Position numbers and translations under genes: made by a program. Shown here in pieces: positions 49,581-57,920 of a stretch of DNA of 64,000 nucleotides. The stretch's first letter is position 1. The number at the start of each line of letters is the position of its first letter. The notes under the pieces were generated by a model, which worked only from the letters and a program-made list of their open reading frames with translations, made no database searches and was not told the DNA's origin. Source of the stretch: Tillus elongatus (taxonomy: Eukaryota; Arthropoda; Insecta; Coleoptera; Cleridae); the NCBI GenBank assembly GCA_964006375.1, contig OZ023262.1:199106778-199170777 (forward strand), read 5' to 3'.

Positions 49581-50786
49581 TTACATAATGGCTCTAACGA
49601 TGCCCGTTAGAGGTTTATATTCCATTACACTGTCATGAATAACCAAACAATAAACACGCGTATTTTTAGGGAAGTTGGCGTGACTCGTAAACTCCACCTT
49701 AATGTCCACCGTTGAAGACTTGATTGACTCGTTCTGGTGCTGACAGTCAATCACAAATAGAGCTCTGTCTTTAAACTCGTCATAATTCAAGATAGGCTCC
49801 GACATGTTTTTATAACAGAAGCTTTTTTGAAAATCTGTATATATGTTATAGGCTTCTGCATATTTCGATTTCTCAAAATCCATATTCATAGATTCATAAG
49901 GGTAGCATTCTGAATTTAGAAACACTCTGAGGTCTAACATACCAATGTTATCGAAATAGTCTGACCTCTTCTTCACGTTATCCTTACGATCTGTTTGAAA
50001 TGCTATAATCACATATCGAGGTCTTTCCAAGTTGGTTGCAGTTTTAACAGCCCACACATCTCTGTTGATATCTCTGAGTGCTGGTAACTCATATATGTCC
50101 CATTTGCGGTATGCGAGAAATATAGAGGTGTCTTTGGCTATTTTATCCATCAGTTCCAATTTCATTTTATCATTGGGAAATACATGTTTTACCTTTAAAA
50201 ACATATTGGTTACGGTAATTTTTGCTCGTGCCGTACCTGTGCTGTAATAGCCGTTGGAATCGTTTCGACTTCTTGTAAAGCGGAAAGTATGTTTGCCACA
50301 GAGAACTCCTTTGAAATGATGAAAGAAACTGAAGAGGAACCAAACAGGTATGAGCATGTGAAACTTGTTATCATTTAAGGTGATGTGCTCCGACGACACA
50401 TTCAGACCGGCGTTGCTAAGAGATTGGGCTTCGTTCTTACTGAACGATAGCAGACTTTTGATGATGGTTGTTGTGTAGGGGTCTCGCACTCGTTCCACTT
50501 CCTTGTTATTTAACTCATAGGTCATGGATTCAAACAGAGCTGCTCCTCCATTATTTGACAGATAACAAGCACCAGTGGCATTTTGGATTGCTACAGGTTC
50601 CAGAGCACCTTCGATTATTAGAGCTGACTCGGCCAGACATACGAACGCATCTTTTTGGTTGATGGCTATTTCAATTTCATCGCTGTTACCAAACGATTTA
50701 GTTGGTGAATAGTAAGAGCGCAGCTCTTCTCGATCGATGCCATCATCAAACACGGGTTCTTTGAATATTTCTAGTTTTGACGACAT
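49581..50786 (-). CDS. Candidate double-jelly-roll major capsid protein
   Basis: A 401-residue protein if translated from the Met at 50786. An in-frame Met at 50879 (432 residues) is rejected because it lies beside the TATA box at 50882-50889 and so would not be in the transcript. The sequence is mostly beta-rich, with no signal peptide or membrane segment. Notable features are an acidic N-terminus (KEPVFDDGID), a hydrophobic strand ending in WFLFSFFHHFKGVLCGKH, a late RPRYVIIAFQTDR segment, LRVFLNSECYPYESMNMDF, and a C-terminal TRVYCLVIHDSVMEY. This resembles capsid-type proteins that I recall as common in arthropod virus-like elements, and the length fits a minimal double-jelly-roll capsid, but the fold cannot be confirmed by eye. 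Its neighbours support the role: the candidate penton lies directly upstream in the same orientation, with a packaging ATPase beyond it. The reading frame is fully open. Confidence 0.65.
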   Translation of the reverse strand: MSSKLEIFKEPVFDDGIDREELRSYYSPTKSFGNSDEIEIAINQKDAFVCLAESALIIEGALEPVAIQNATGACYLSNNGGAALFESMTYELNNKEVERVRDPYTTTIIKSLLSFSKNEAQSLSNAGLNVSSEHITLNDNKFHMLIPVWFLFSFFHHFKGVLCGKHTFRFTRSRNDSNGYYSTGTARAKITVTNMFLKVKHVFPNDKMKLELMDKIAKDTSIFLAYRKWDIYELPALRDINRDVWAVKTATNLERPRYVIIAFQTDRKDNVKKRSDYFDNIGMLDLRVFLNSECYPYESMNMDFEKSKYAEAYNIYTDFQKSFCYKNMSEPILNYDEFKDRALFVIDCQHQNESIKSSTVDIKVEFTSHANFPKNTRVYCLVIHDSVMEYKPLTGIVRAIM

Positions 50787-50881
50787 GATAACCCAGGCTT
50801 TGCAGGAACTCAATATTATCGGGACGAAGCGTACCCTTTGACGTGTCTGACTCAACTGAATTTGTTGTGGTAGATGCACTT

Positions 50882-50889
50882 GCTTTTAT
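50882..50889 (-). promoter_or_regulatory. TATA box of the capsid gene
   Basis: TATAAAAG on the minus strand, about 96 nt upstream of the Met at 50786, in the gap between the penton stop and the capsid gene. The same TATA-to-ATG spacing (about 90-115 nt) is seen for the KilA-N and penton genes, which supports a shared promoter design. Confidence 0.5.
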
Positions 50890-50908
50890 ATCCTTAAAGA
50901 CCAACATA

Positions 50909-51619
50909 CTAAGCAACTTTTATAAGTTTCAAGCGAACAGACACCTCTTCACCTTGAAAGTTGACAGGAACTGAATCTTGGTCGACGATGTCGATGCTTA
51001 TATTGGAAATCTCTTGCTTGTTCACCGGCAAGTAAATTAAATTTTTAGGTTCTATGTCGATTGCGTAGCCAGGATCAACCATCGGAGCAAACTCATACAG
51101 CGTATGTGAGGGTTGTCCGTTATAATAGGAACCAGACACAATATTGGTTTCTATGCGAATCTGTCTAACATCCACTATTTCAACAGGTAAATCAGATTCA
51201 TAAAAGGTGTCCGGTTGAAGAACTTGTTTTGAAAAGCCCAACATTCGCCCAATCGAACCATCAAATTCAAAACTGACATTTGTATAACACTTTAGTCTAC
51301 ATTTGATGGTGTTCGGATTAGGTCTCAGAATCAGAGCCTGTTGCTTTTGTTCGTGTGTTGCTGTAGCACCAACAAGTTCATTTTGAAGTAACTCTTCCAA
51401 GTGTGTTATTTCATAAGCACCGGTGGGTATCGTGATGGTTCGCCAACCGGTTCCTTCTTTTACATGAAATTTGTTTTTACCTTCATAGATGTTGGGTATG
51501 TTGTTGTAGGTGTGAAAGCCTATCAAGGCAACAGCATAATTACCATCCAAAACAATTGGTGGATGGTAGTCTGACGACAGATGGGAGCTGCGGTCTTTCA
51601 ACACAAAGGTGTGCGCCAT
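50909..51619 (-). CDS. Candidate penton / minor capsid protein
   Basis: 236 residues from the Met at 51619. A longer in-frame start at 51730 (273 residues) touches the TATA-like tract and is less likely. The protein starts MAHTFVLKDRSSHL and contains a hydrophobic strand VALIGFHTYNNIPNI, a GRMLGF motif, and a C-terminal VNFQGEEVSVRLKLIKVA. There are no membrane segments; the pattern is of short beta strands, as expected for a single-jelly-roll vertex protein. Its position, co-directional and only about 120 bp upstream of the candidate major capsid gene, matches the penton-capsid pairing usual in Polintons, virophages and Polinton-like viruses. Function is assigned from context and family resemblance. 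It could be another virion protein. Confidence 0.55.
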   Translation of the reverse strand: MAHTFVLKDRSSHLSSDYHPPIVLDGNYAVALIGFHTYNNIPNIYEGKNKFHVKEGTGWRTITIPTGAYEITHLEELLQNELVGATATHEQKQQALILRPNPNTIKCRLKCYTNVSFEFDGSIGRMLGFSKQVLQPDTFYESDLPVEIVDVRQIRIETNIVSGSYYNGQPSHTLYEFAPMVDPGYAIDIEPKNLIYLPVNKQEISNISIDIVDQDSVPVNFQGEEVSVRLKLIKVA

Positions 51620-51731
51620 GACTGATACACACAGGCTACTGTTTGAGTCTTTTATTGCAATGGTTTTTGCAGATACAACCCATAACCGGAGCGCTGTTTC
51701 TTGAGATACATGCCTTTGTCTCACTTGCATT

Positions 51732-51741
51732 CATATATATA
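51732..51741. promoter_or_regulatory. Divergent TATA-like core between penton and ATPase genes
   Basis: CATATATATA is a TATA element on both strands. It lies 36 bp before the ATPase ATG (51777) and about 113 bp before the preferred penton ATG (51619). If used in both directions it gives the ATPase a very short leader and the penton gene a leader like those of the capsid and KilA-N genes. Confidence 0.4.
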
Positions 51742-51776
51742 CACACCCCAAAAAATATAGTTTAGTTTAAGTTAAG

Positions 51777-52472
51777 ATGCGTACCAGCAAACACGCTTCT
51801 GCCTTACCCATTACAAATATAGACGATGTTGTTACGGACACAGCTCAACAACAACTGAGGCATGGTCCTCTCTTTCCAAACACCGTTCGCTGTATCATAT
51901 GTGGTCCGAGTGGGTGTGGTAAAACTAATGTCATGCTGAGTTTGTTGTTTGAAGCAAACGGTTTAAAATTTGATAACGTGTATGTGTATTCAAAGTCTCT
52001 GTATCAACCGAAATACAAGATGTTAAAGGAGATGATGAATGCAACAAAAGGTGTTGGTTACTATCCTTATAGAGAAAACGATGAAATATTAGATCCGGAA
52101 GATGCCAAGGACAACTCTGTGTTTATATTTGACGATGTAGCTTGTGACAAACAAGATAAAATAAGAGCATACTTCAGTATGGGCAGACATAAGAATATTG
52201 ATTCATTCTATCTCTGTCAAACATATACACGAATACCCAAACATCTGGTACGTGACAACACCAATGTTGTTGTGTTATTCAAGCAAGATGAAACCAATTT
52301 AAAACATGTGTACGACGATCATGTGACCAACGATATGGACTTTAAACAATTTAAAACTATCTGCTACCAATGCTGGAAAGATAATAAGTATGGTGTGTTG
52401 GTGATTGTGAAGGAAAACGATGTACACAAAGGTCGATATAGAAAAGGATTCGATAGATATATATTATTCTAA
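51777..52472 (+). CDS. A32-type DNA packaging ATPase (FtsK/HerA superfamily)
   Basis: A 231-residue P-loop ATPase expected to drive genome packaging into the capsid. The Walker A motif GPSGCGKT is at residues 43-50. Walker B is VFIFDD at 115-120, the paired acidic residues being Asp119 and Asp120. A sensor-like FYLCQTYTRIPKHLVRDN segment follows after about 40 residues. Size, motif order and the short N-terminal extension match the poxvirus A32-like ATPases of Polintons, virophages and related viruses, which are part of their morphogenesis module together with the capsid, penton and protease genes. It is transcribed divergently from the penton-capsid pair. The frame is intact with all catalytic motifs, so the product could be active. 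This is the firmest gene call in the window. Confidence 0.88.
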   Translation: MRTSKHASALPITNIDDVVTDTAQQQLRHGPLFPNTVRCIICGPSGCGKTNVMLSLLFEANGLKFDNVYVYSKSLYQPKYKMLKEMMNATKGVGYYPYRENDEILDPEDAKDNSVFIFDDVACDKQDKIRAYFSMGRHKNIDSFYLCQTYTRIPKHLVRDNTNVVVLFKQDETNLKHVYDDHVTNDMDFKQFKTICYQCWKDNKYGVLVIVKENDVHKGRYRKGFDRYILF

Positions 52473-52502
52473 CAAACGATGATAGACAGGACAGTCAGCT
52501 GT

Positions 52503-52944
52503 CTAACACAGGTGTCTAACACAGATGTCATACAGGTGTCTAACACAGCTGTCATACAGCTGTCATACAGCTGTCTAACACAGCTGTCTAACACAGCTGT
52601 CTAACACAGCTGTCTAAGACAGCTGTCTAACACAGCTGTCTAACACAGCTGTCTAACACAGCTGTCTAACACAGCTGTCTAACACAGCTGTCTAAGACAG
52701 CTGTCTAACGCAACTGTCTAAGACAGCTGTCTAACACAGCTGCCTAACACAGCTGCCTAACACAGCTGTCTAACACAGCTGTTTAACACAGCTGTCTAAC
52801 ACAGCTGTCTAACACAGCTGTCTAACACAGCTGTCTAACACAGCTGTCTAACACAGCTGTCTAACACAGCTGTCTAACACAGCTGTCTAACACAGCTGTC
52901 TAACACAGCTGTCTAACACAGCTGTCTAACACAGCTGTCTAACA
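52503..52944 (+). repeat. 13-bp tandem array of CAGCTG-containing units
   Basis: About 34 head-to-tail copies of CAGCTGTCTAACA fill the whole gap between the ATPase stop and the next gene. Early units vary (ACAGGTGTC, ACAGATGTCATA); the later ones are nearly identical. Each unit has the palindromic E-box CAGCTG. The array ends about 40 bp before the ATG at 52984, so it occupies the promoter position of the two-frame gene. The same CAGCTG/CACCTG motifs recur in both terminal repeats. Confidence 0.9.
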
Positions 52945-52983
52945 AGACAGACGGATATCGTGATAAATAAGAAGACATGTACC

Positions 52984-53283
52984 ATGACTGAGTCAGTATA
53001 TGTTAAACCACCACACAACCTGTATCGCTCAAACAAATTATTAGACCAGCTGGTAATACCGACCAGTTGTAGCACAATGGAAGTGTTGGGTAAGGAAGAG
53101 CGAAAAGTTAAGAAAAGGATTTTACAACTTGCTGACAATATTCGAAAAAAACATTTAATGCTTAAACTTAACAGAGCCGAGAATGATGATGCTCTGCAAC
53201 GTTTATATAAACCACTTGTTGAGCCCCTAAGTGAAATATCTAAAAACACAGCAGCAGCAGCCACCGCAACCACCAAAGGCTGA
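52984..53283 (+). CDS. N-terminal part of the two-frame structural-type protein
   Basis: 99 residues from the ATG at 52984, the first ATG after the tandem array. It contains a basic, helical, probably coiled-coil stretch (KKRILQLADNIRKKHLMLKL). The last 18 or so residues are Ala/Thr-rich low complexity, and the frame closes with TGA at 53281. The downstream frame (53231-54193) overlaps it by 53 bp and has no ATG near its beginning. The two are best read as one gene split by a one-base shift in or near the A-run of TCTAAAAACACAG (53239-53251). The cause could be a single-base insertion, programmed +1 slippage or an assembly error. Function unknown; the association with capsid genes suggests a virion component. 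Confidence 0.6.
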   Translation: MTESVYVKPPHNLYRSNKLLDQLVIPTSCSTMEVLGKEERKVKKRILQLADNIRKKHLMLKLNRAENDDALQRLYKPLVEPLSEISKNTAAAATATTKG

Positions 53284-54193
53284 ACAAATCAAAGACGAAG
53301 TCGATATACCAGAAACGAAACCCCAAGTACAGTTCCTTAAAGACCATGAAGTTTTTGAAGCTGAACCTAGGGAAGAGGCTGAGGCGACAAGTTCCGATGA
53401 GGATATCCCAACATTTGAAGAGCTTGAGGCAGACCTACAAACTGTCACATCCAACCCTGCATATCAAGAATTTTTGGAGCAATATCCTGAACGAGTTCGA
53501 TATTATGTAGACAAGTATTTTACTGAACCACCAAGGCTCGCTACCATTGATCAAACGTATGGTGCTCGCTACGCTAAAGATACCGGTAGCTGGAGTCTTG
53601 GCAATAAACACTTGGACTTTACTGATAATGATATTCGACTAGGTCAACGGAGATATCCGCAAACACAAGGTCTGCTAGAATTGATATTTATGACAACACC
53701 TAGAGGGTATACCTATGACGATCTTCAACACTATAGAGATATTCTAGAAGCAACTAGTGTTCATAAAATGAACTATGATCCTAACGCCCGAACCAAGGGT
53801 TGTTCCTCTGAAAAGTATCTGACTCTAATAAAACCAGTGATAAATCCACGAGGTCGTAGATCCTCAACTCCTCAAGGTTTTGGTTACACCTACGAGGAAG
53901 ACGATGACGACAGCAACGTCAGACATCTTAACAAAAAACAAAAGACTGAACTTAAAACTCACAGTGATAAGAGCAGCGAAGGCAACGGCATGAACCCTAA
54001 CAACAACATCAGCACCAACAACTATATGATACAAAATAACAAACAAATAGCCTATGTGTATTGGAATGACATAAACGAGTTGGTTGACAGACTTAGACTT
54101 TTAGTGGCTTCCCAAGTTGCAGGTAATAATGCTCATAACAACGAAATTCAGTCAATCTTGGAAGAACTAAAAGAAGCTAGTGTTATCACCTAG
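53231..54193 (+). CDS. Main part of the two-frame protein; DUF8207-like, unknown function
   Basis: 320 residues are open from 53231, but that codon is GTG and the frame before it is closed by TAA (53228-53230), so it is unlikely to start here independently. Order of features: a Gln/Pro-rich start, an acidic linker (EEAEATSSDEDIPTFEELEA), a conserved-looking central domain with LGNKHLDFTDNDIRLGQRRY and GLLELIF, a basic RGRRS patch, an Asn/Ser-rich linker, and a C-terminal VYWNDINELVDRLRLLVASQ helix ending near VIT. The last motif is one I associate with an uncharacterised family (possibly DUF8207) abundant in arthropod genomes. It is probably the downstream exon-like part of the gene beginning at 52984. 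Function unknown; it could be a capsid-associated or scaffold protein. Confidence 0.6.
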   Translation: MKYLKTQQQQPPQPPKAEQIKDEVDIPETKPQVQFLKDHEVFEAEPREEAEATSSDEDIPTFEELEADLQTVTSNPAYQEFLEQYPERVRYYVDKYFTEPPRLATIDQTYGARYAKDTGSWSLGNKHLDFTDNDIRLGQRRYPQTQGLLELIFMTTPRGYTYDDLQHYRDILEATSVHKMNYDPNARTKGCSSEKYLTLIKPVINPRGRRSSTPQGFGYTYEEDDDDSNVRHLNKKQKTELKTHSDKSSEGNGMNPNNNISTNNYMIQNNKQIAYVYWNDINELVDRLRLLVASQVAGNNAHNNEIQSILEELKEASVIT

Positions 54194-54320
54194 TAAGCCC
54201 ACAGCCATGAAGAGGCACCAACGACAACAACAACAACAGCACCAACGCAACACTGAACCATCTAATGTTAATAATTCTATAAATGTATTCCAAGAGTTTA
54301 CATACTTGTACTTAGAATCA

Positions 54321-54326
54321 AATAAA
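54321..54326 (+). terminator. Poly(A) signal of the two-frame gene
   Basis: AATAAA 128 bp after the stop at 54191-54193, immediately before the convergent signal of the KilA-N gene. Confidence 0.55.
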
Positions 54327-54350
54327 AGTCTTTGTTAAAATTACTGTGTT

Positions 54351-54356
54351 TTTATT
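54351..54356 (-). terminator. Poly(A) signal of the KilA-N gene
   Basis: TTTATT on the plus strand gives AATAAA on the minus strand, 12 bp past the KilA-N stop. It lies only 25 bp from the plus-strand signal at 54321, so the two convergent transcripts end back to back or overlap. Confidence 0.5.
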
Positions 54357-54367
54357 TTGTAATACAA

Positions 54368-55303
54368 TTAAAAAGTATGTCTTAAAGCAATAATATCCTG
54401 AACAAACTTATCTTGTGGTACATCGGCTATATGTAGGTTGTTTCTATGTGCTGTAAGGTATTTCACTTCAGTCTTTATTCTGTTAAAGAGATTTACTGAA
54501 TTTGGATCGTACAGCTTGTTTAGGATCACTTGGGCGTTGGGGTGTTTATTTTTAAAGTTCCTCACAGCCCTGGGGAAACTTTTCTTTTGTGTTCTTACAG
54601 CATGATATAGATAGGGGGCGCCTGTCTCGTTTCTTGCAAGTAAACCAAACACACTTATTTTTCCCAGGTTACTTGGCTTTGGGGATATATCTTCAAGATA
54701 TTCTGTGACTTTAGCATTTGTTTCTCGCATACGTTGCACCTCATCATTTATCTCCATTAATTTTACTTCAATCGCATCTAGGTTGTCCTTGTATTTCTGA
54801 TCAAATTCGTTTAGGAAAAAATCAAAAATAATTTGGTTGCATTTGTCATAGAACTGATTGGATATCCAGCAAGCCAAATTTACTATCAAATCTTTACACA
54901 CATATGTACCAGATATCGTGTCGTTTTCAGCGAGCGCTCCACCAATGTTTAATACGTATGTAGCTGTTGCTGGTGTTACTTGAGATGCTGCGTCCGTTTT
55001 TAGGGTATTGGTATTTCGACCCTTTGGAAGCGACTCTAAGTGGGCTCCTTCGGTTGGAATATTTGGCTTTTCGGTATTCCGATAACCCAATTGTTCCTTC
55101 AGCCGACTGTTGTAATAGGCAATTAACTCTTTAGTTTTCTTATTTTCCATCCAATGATATAATTTTTTATTACTAGTTTTACACAGTTTAGTTGCATTAA
55201 AATAGCCAGTGTTCTTATCGATAATAAGTTGAAAGTCTCCAAATAGACCATACCAGAAGTTGTCTTTAATTTGCTGGTAACACACATCACTTAATGTAGC
55301 CAT
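54368..55303 (-). CDS. KilA-N domain protein, probable DNA-binding regulator
   Basis: 311 residues. The N-terminal KilA-N domain is recognisable: a YGLFGDFQLIIDKNTGYFNATKLC segment (residues 18-41, quoted here only by its ends YGLFG and GYFNATKLC), then WMENKKTKELI (51-61). After an insertion of about 50 Ser/Thr/Asn-rich residues comes the second half, GTYVCKDLIVNLACWISNQF (132-151). A coiled-coil stretch follows (about 165-205). The C-terminal region (about 212-311) has FGLLARNETGAPYLYHAVR and may correspond to the partner domain seen in large insect DNA virus KilA-N proteins. KilA-N domains bind DNA in phages and large DNA viruses and occur in some Polintons. The frame is intact and has its own TATA box and poly(A) signal. 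It is the only regulatory-type gene in the element. Confidence 0.8.
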   Translation of the reverse strand: MATLSDVCYQQIKDNFWYGLFGDFQLIIDKNTGYFNATKLCKTSNKKLYHWMENKKTKELIAYYNSRLKEQLGYRNTEKPNIPTEGAHLESLPKGRNTNTLKTDAASQVTPATATYVLNIGGALAENDTISGTYVCKDLIVNLACWISNQFYDKCNQIIFDFFLNEFDQKYKDNLDAIEVKLMEINDEVQRMRETNAKVTEYLEDISPKPSNLGKISVFGLLARNETGAPYLYHAVRTQKKSFPRAVRNFKNKHPNAQVILNKLYDPNSVNLFNRIKTEVKYLTAHRNNLHIADVPQDKFVQDIIALRHTF

Positions 55304-55395
55304 TTTGAAACAGATTTGGGTAGAGTAAACTGAAGCAAGTCTTTTCTCAACAACAACTGAATTATGAATATGTTTAAGAGTGTCTGTGTGTAGCC

Positions 55396-55403
55396 TATTT
55401 ATA
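55396..55403 (-). promoter_or_regulatory. TATA box of the KilA-N gene
   Basis: TATAAATA on the minus strand, followed by GGCTACACACAG, 93 nt upstream of the ATG at 55303. Spacing matches the capsid gene. Confidence 0.5.
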
Positions 55404-55721
55404 CATATTACCCACAGTAACCGTTTTAAACTGTATTTGTTTTTTACATGGATGATGTCATACTTCTAACGACTGTATTCTAGACAAGCTCAAACACGTA
55501 TAATGGAATGATTCAACAGATATAACACAAGGTCATCAACTGACACGTTGTTTACCTTTAAGAGGGCCTCTCTCTTGCGTATATTAAACAGATACACAGA
55601 CAAGCTCAAACAGGATCAAGGTTAACAACTGTAAAACGTTGTTTATCCTTTTGTAAGGCCTCTCTCTCTCTCTCTTACATCAGTTTGTTTCCTCAATACA
55701 AGAGAGACACTTGTTCAGTAA

Positions 55722-56245
55722 GTGTTAAGCCGTGAAACAAGGATGACGTCTCTTGCTGTATGTAAGTACACTCTTCTTATTATGTCTGTTTGTATTCAAA
55801 TAACAAATACAAACATAACCTTACTAAACAATCAGATGATTGGTAATCAACATGTATACGAACACCTAACCTCATATGTAAACAACAACTGGCTTTTGTT
55901 TTATATATACAACTGCGAACAAACTTTTAACGTGTGCGTCTGTGGAGCTATTGGTTTAGCAATAGTATATCTGAGAAAGCTGTCTATGGCCGATTCGAGG
56001 TTCGTGGGTTCAAATCTAATTTCAGGCGAATGCTTTTCTTTCAAATACACATGCATCTGTCAGTCTAAGCAAAGACTTTGAACTGTCATGACGTGTGTTA
56101 TATCCTTTCAAACAGCATGTATAAGCTTCAACAATGGCAATCAGTTGTCTGTCTGTCTGTTTCCTCAACACAGGAGACATTTGTTCAGTAGTGTGTGTGT
56201 TAAGCTGTGAAACAAGGATGACGTCTCTTGTTGTATGTAAGTACA
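55722..56245. repeat. Subterminal iterons, right arm
   Basis: Two direct copies of a block containing TTAAGC(C/T)GTGAAACAAGGA and TGACGTCTCTTG (about 55722-55770 and 56197-56245) are inverted relative to the copy at 49126-49172. Between them lies GACTTTGAACTGTCATGACG (about 56079-56098), the inverse of the two blocks at about 49299-49335 and 49424-49460. Confidence 0.6.
55937..56029 (+). other. tRNA-like A/B-box site in the right arm, facing outward
   Basis: Inverted, diverged partner of 48395-48482. The A-box-like TGGAGCTATTGG is followed about 50 nt later by a B box GGGTTCAAATCT (56006-56017) and then TTTT at 56033-56036. In both arms the predicted transcript runs toward the element tip. 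The A box is weaker here than on the left. Confidence 0.45.
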
Positions 56246-56249
56246 CTCT

Positions 56250-56822
56250 TATTAACATGTCTGTTTGCATTCAAATAACAAATACAAACATAACCTTAAC
56301 AAACAATCAGACAGCTGGTATTCGACAAACACACACACACATGGAGACCTGACTTGTAGATATCTATGGACAGAGGTCAGACATCTTGGAACGCTTGTGA
56401 CGTCATCACAGGTCAGACATAAGACAGTTAATACCTAACCTGACTTGTAGATATCTATGGACACAGGTCAGACATCTTGGAACGCTTGTGACGTCATCTC
56501 AGGTCAGTTTCATAGAGAACCAGGGGTTGCAGCTGTCTATTACAGGTCAGCCATCTTGGAATGCTTGTGACAGATGTGACATATGACAGGTTAGGTGACA
56601 TTTGACATCTGGCAACACTGACAGGTCAGGTGACAGCTGACATTGACACCTGTCAGGTCAGGTGACAACTGACGTTGACAGCTGTCAGGTCAGGTGACAT
56701 TGACACCTGTCAAAACTGACAGGTCAGCTGTCACCTGTTACAGGTCAGCGCATGCGCATGACGTCATCGCGCATGCGCAGAAAAAAGTGGAGGGGATGGT
56801 CCCAGGTGGTCCACTATCTACT
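56250..56822 (-). repeat. Right terminal inverted repeat of the Polinton-like element
   Basis: Inverted partner of 47330-47900. It shows the same order read from the tip: AGTAGATAGT, the CCCCTCCAC block, the GCGCATGCGC / TGACGTCA cluster (56742-56780), ACCTGTCA/TGACAGGT iterations, and two copies of the block with TGACGTCA and CATCTTGGAACGCTTG (about 56345-56404 and 56436-56496). The outer boundary is fixed by the CAAATT duplication at 56823-56828. Confidence 0.85.
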
Positions 56823-56828
56823 CAAATT
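56823..56828 (+). other. Target-site duplication (right), CAAATT
   Basis: Exact copy of 47324-47329, directly abutting the ACTATCTACT terminus. Together they fix both element ends to the base. Confidence 0.9.
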
Positions 56829-57464
56829 CCAGTAGATGTCGTTATTTTAGTATATAAATTAGAAAACATGTATGTATATATTTATAAATAAGTTATTTCA
56901 AAATTTAAACAAGCAGGTAATACTGATCAGTTTTTGTTCTTTTCTGGGAGGTTATCGTTGACAAAGAAAGAGCTCTAAAGTCAATACTTAAAGCAAATTA
57001 AAAATAGCAAGTATGAGTAAAATTTTGTTAGCCGTATTAATTTTAATTTTAATAAATACTCAAGTTTTGGTGATCATTTGAAACCTTTGCTTTATTTTGT
57101 TTTTATACATATGTAAGTATTTGGGAATAATAAATAATATCAGAAGGGGTAGAATTTGCAAAATTTAAAAACCTAGAAAAATACGTTATAAATTTGTAAG
57201 CAAAAAAATAAAAAACAAAAGAATCAATATTTTGAAAGTTTAATTATACAGTTGAAATTATAAGAATTTTAGAGGACTTGAACCCACCAGCTAAAGAAGC
57301 TCCCTGATTTGAGAGTCCAAATAATCCATGCTATAAATTTATTTAGGTTCCAGGCAGCAATAAAAGACAGTGGAACAACAGGTTGTAAGTTTTATACACA
57401 TTTACTTTACAAGAATAATCTAACAACTTTTCATAAAACTTAATAGCTGTGTGTGTGTTTTTGT
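56829..57464. other. No recognisable gene
   Basis: Right flank of the Polinton-like element: AT-rich, no open frame of note. Confidence 0.5.
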
Positions 57465-57760
57465 TTCTTTAACGTCGGCCTATTTCCGCGACTATGGCCA
57501 ATCACCGACGCCAGGGAGCAGTTTCGCCTCATTATCCTGGAAATTTTACCGAACCCCTGCCTTTCTGTAAGGAGGGTAGGGATCTTTAACGTGCCCAACA
57601 TGGCATGGACACGAAACCGACGGCTTTACGCCCCCTCCGAAGGGCGGAACGTGCAGAAATTTAACTTGCTCAAATACAATGCCAGAACCTCGGTTGATGT
57701 TAATTTTACAGTTTTGTACTGAAAAAGTGAAAGGAGTACCCTGTGATCGAACCCAGTACC
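57465..57760 (-). mobile_element. tRNA-derived SINE (7957 family), minus strand
   Basis: From the A-tail side (TTTCTTTAACGTCGGCCTAT) through TCACCGACGCCAGGGAGCAG and CCAGAACCTCGGTTGATG to the inverse B box GATCGAACCCAGTACC (57744-57759). The head is cut soon after, replaced by a (GT)n run (57763-57780). Confidence 0.75.
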
Positions 57761-57784
57761 ATGTGTGTGTGTGTGTGTGTATGT

Positions 57785-57920
57785 ATACCGTAAACTGATC
57801 CTGAATATAGGTGCTAGGGGTCATAGAATCGCTCATTTGAGAAAATGTTTCTAAAATTTAAAAATTACGATCTTCTTATTAGCGATTTTTTTTTACCGAA
57901 ATTCGCTAAAATCAGTTCTT
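57785..57920 (-). repeat. (TA)n-core repeat, left end fragment
   Basis: CTGATCCTGAATATAGGTGC, TCGCTCATTTGAGAAAATG and a hairpin-like TAGCGATTTTTTTTTACCGA. No TA tract remains. Confidence 0.55.

Noticed and set aside
50787..50879. N-terminal extension of the capsid gene (432-residue form)
   Set aside because: The upstream Met lies 3 bp from the TATA box, so it should not be in the mRNA; the extension is basic and unlike the rest.
51620..51730. N-terminal extension of the penton gene (273-residue form)
   Set aside because: The Met at 51730 touches the TATA-like core at 51732-51741. The shorter start gives a typical leader length.
52503..52944. CRISPR array
   Set aside because: The 13-bp units are directly adjacent with no spacers, and the sequence is eukaryotic. 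It is a minisatellite.
52926..53276. Minus-strand open frames opposite the two-frame gene (also 53227-53454 and 53864-54046)
   Set aside because: They are shadows of the plus-strand coding sequence and have Ser/Cys/Gly-rich compositions without domain signals.
57453..57836. Open frames on both strands around 57.5-57.8 kb
   Set aside because: They coincide with a tRNA-derived SINE and a (GT)n run; SINEs are non-coding.
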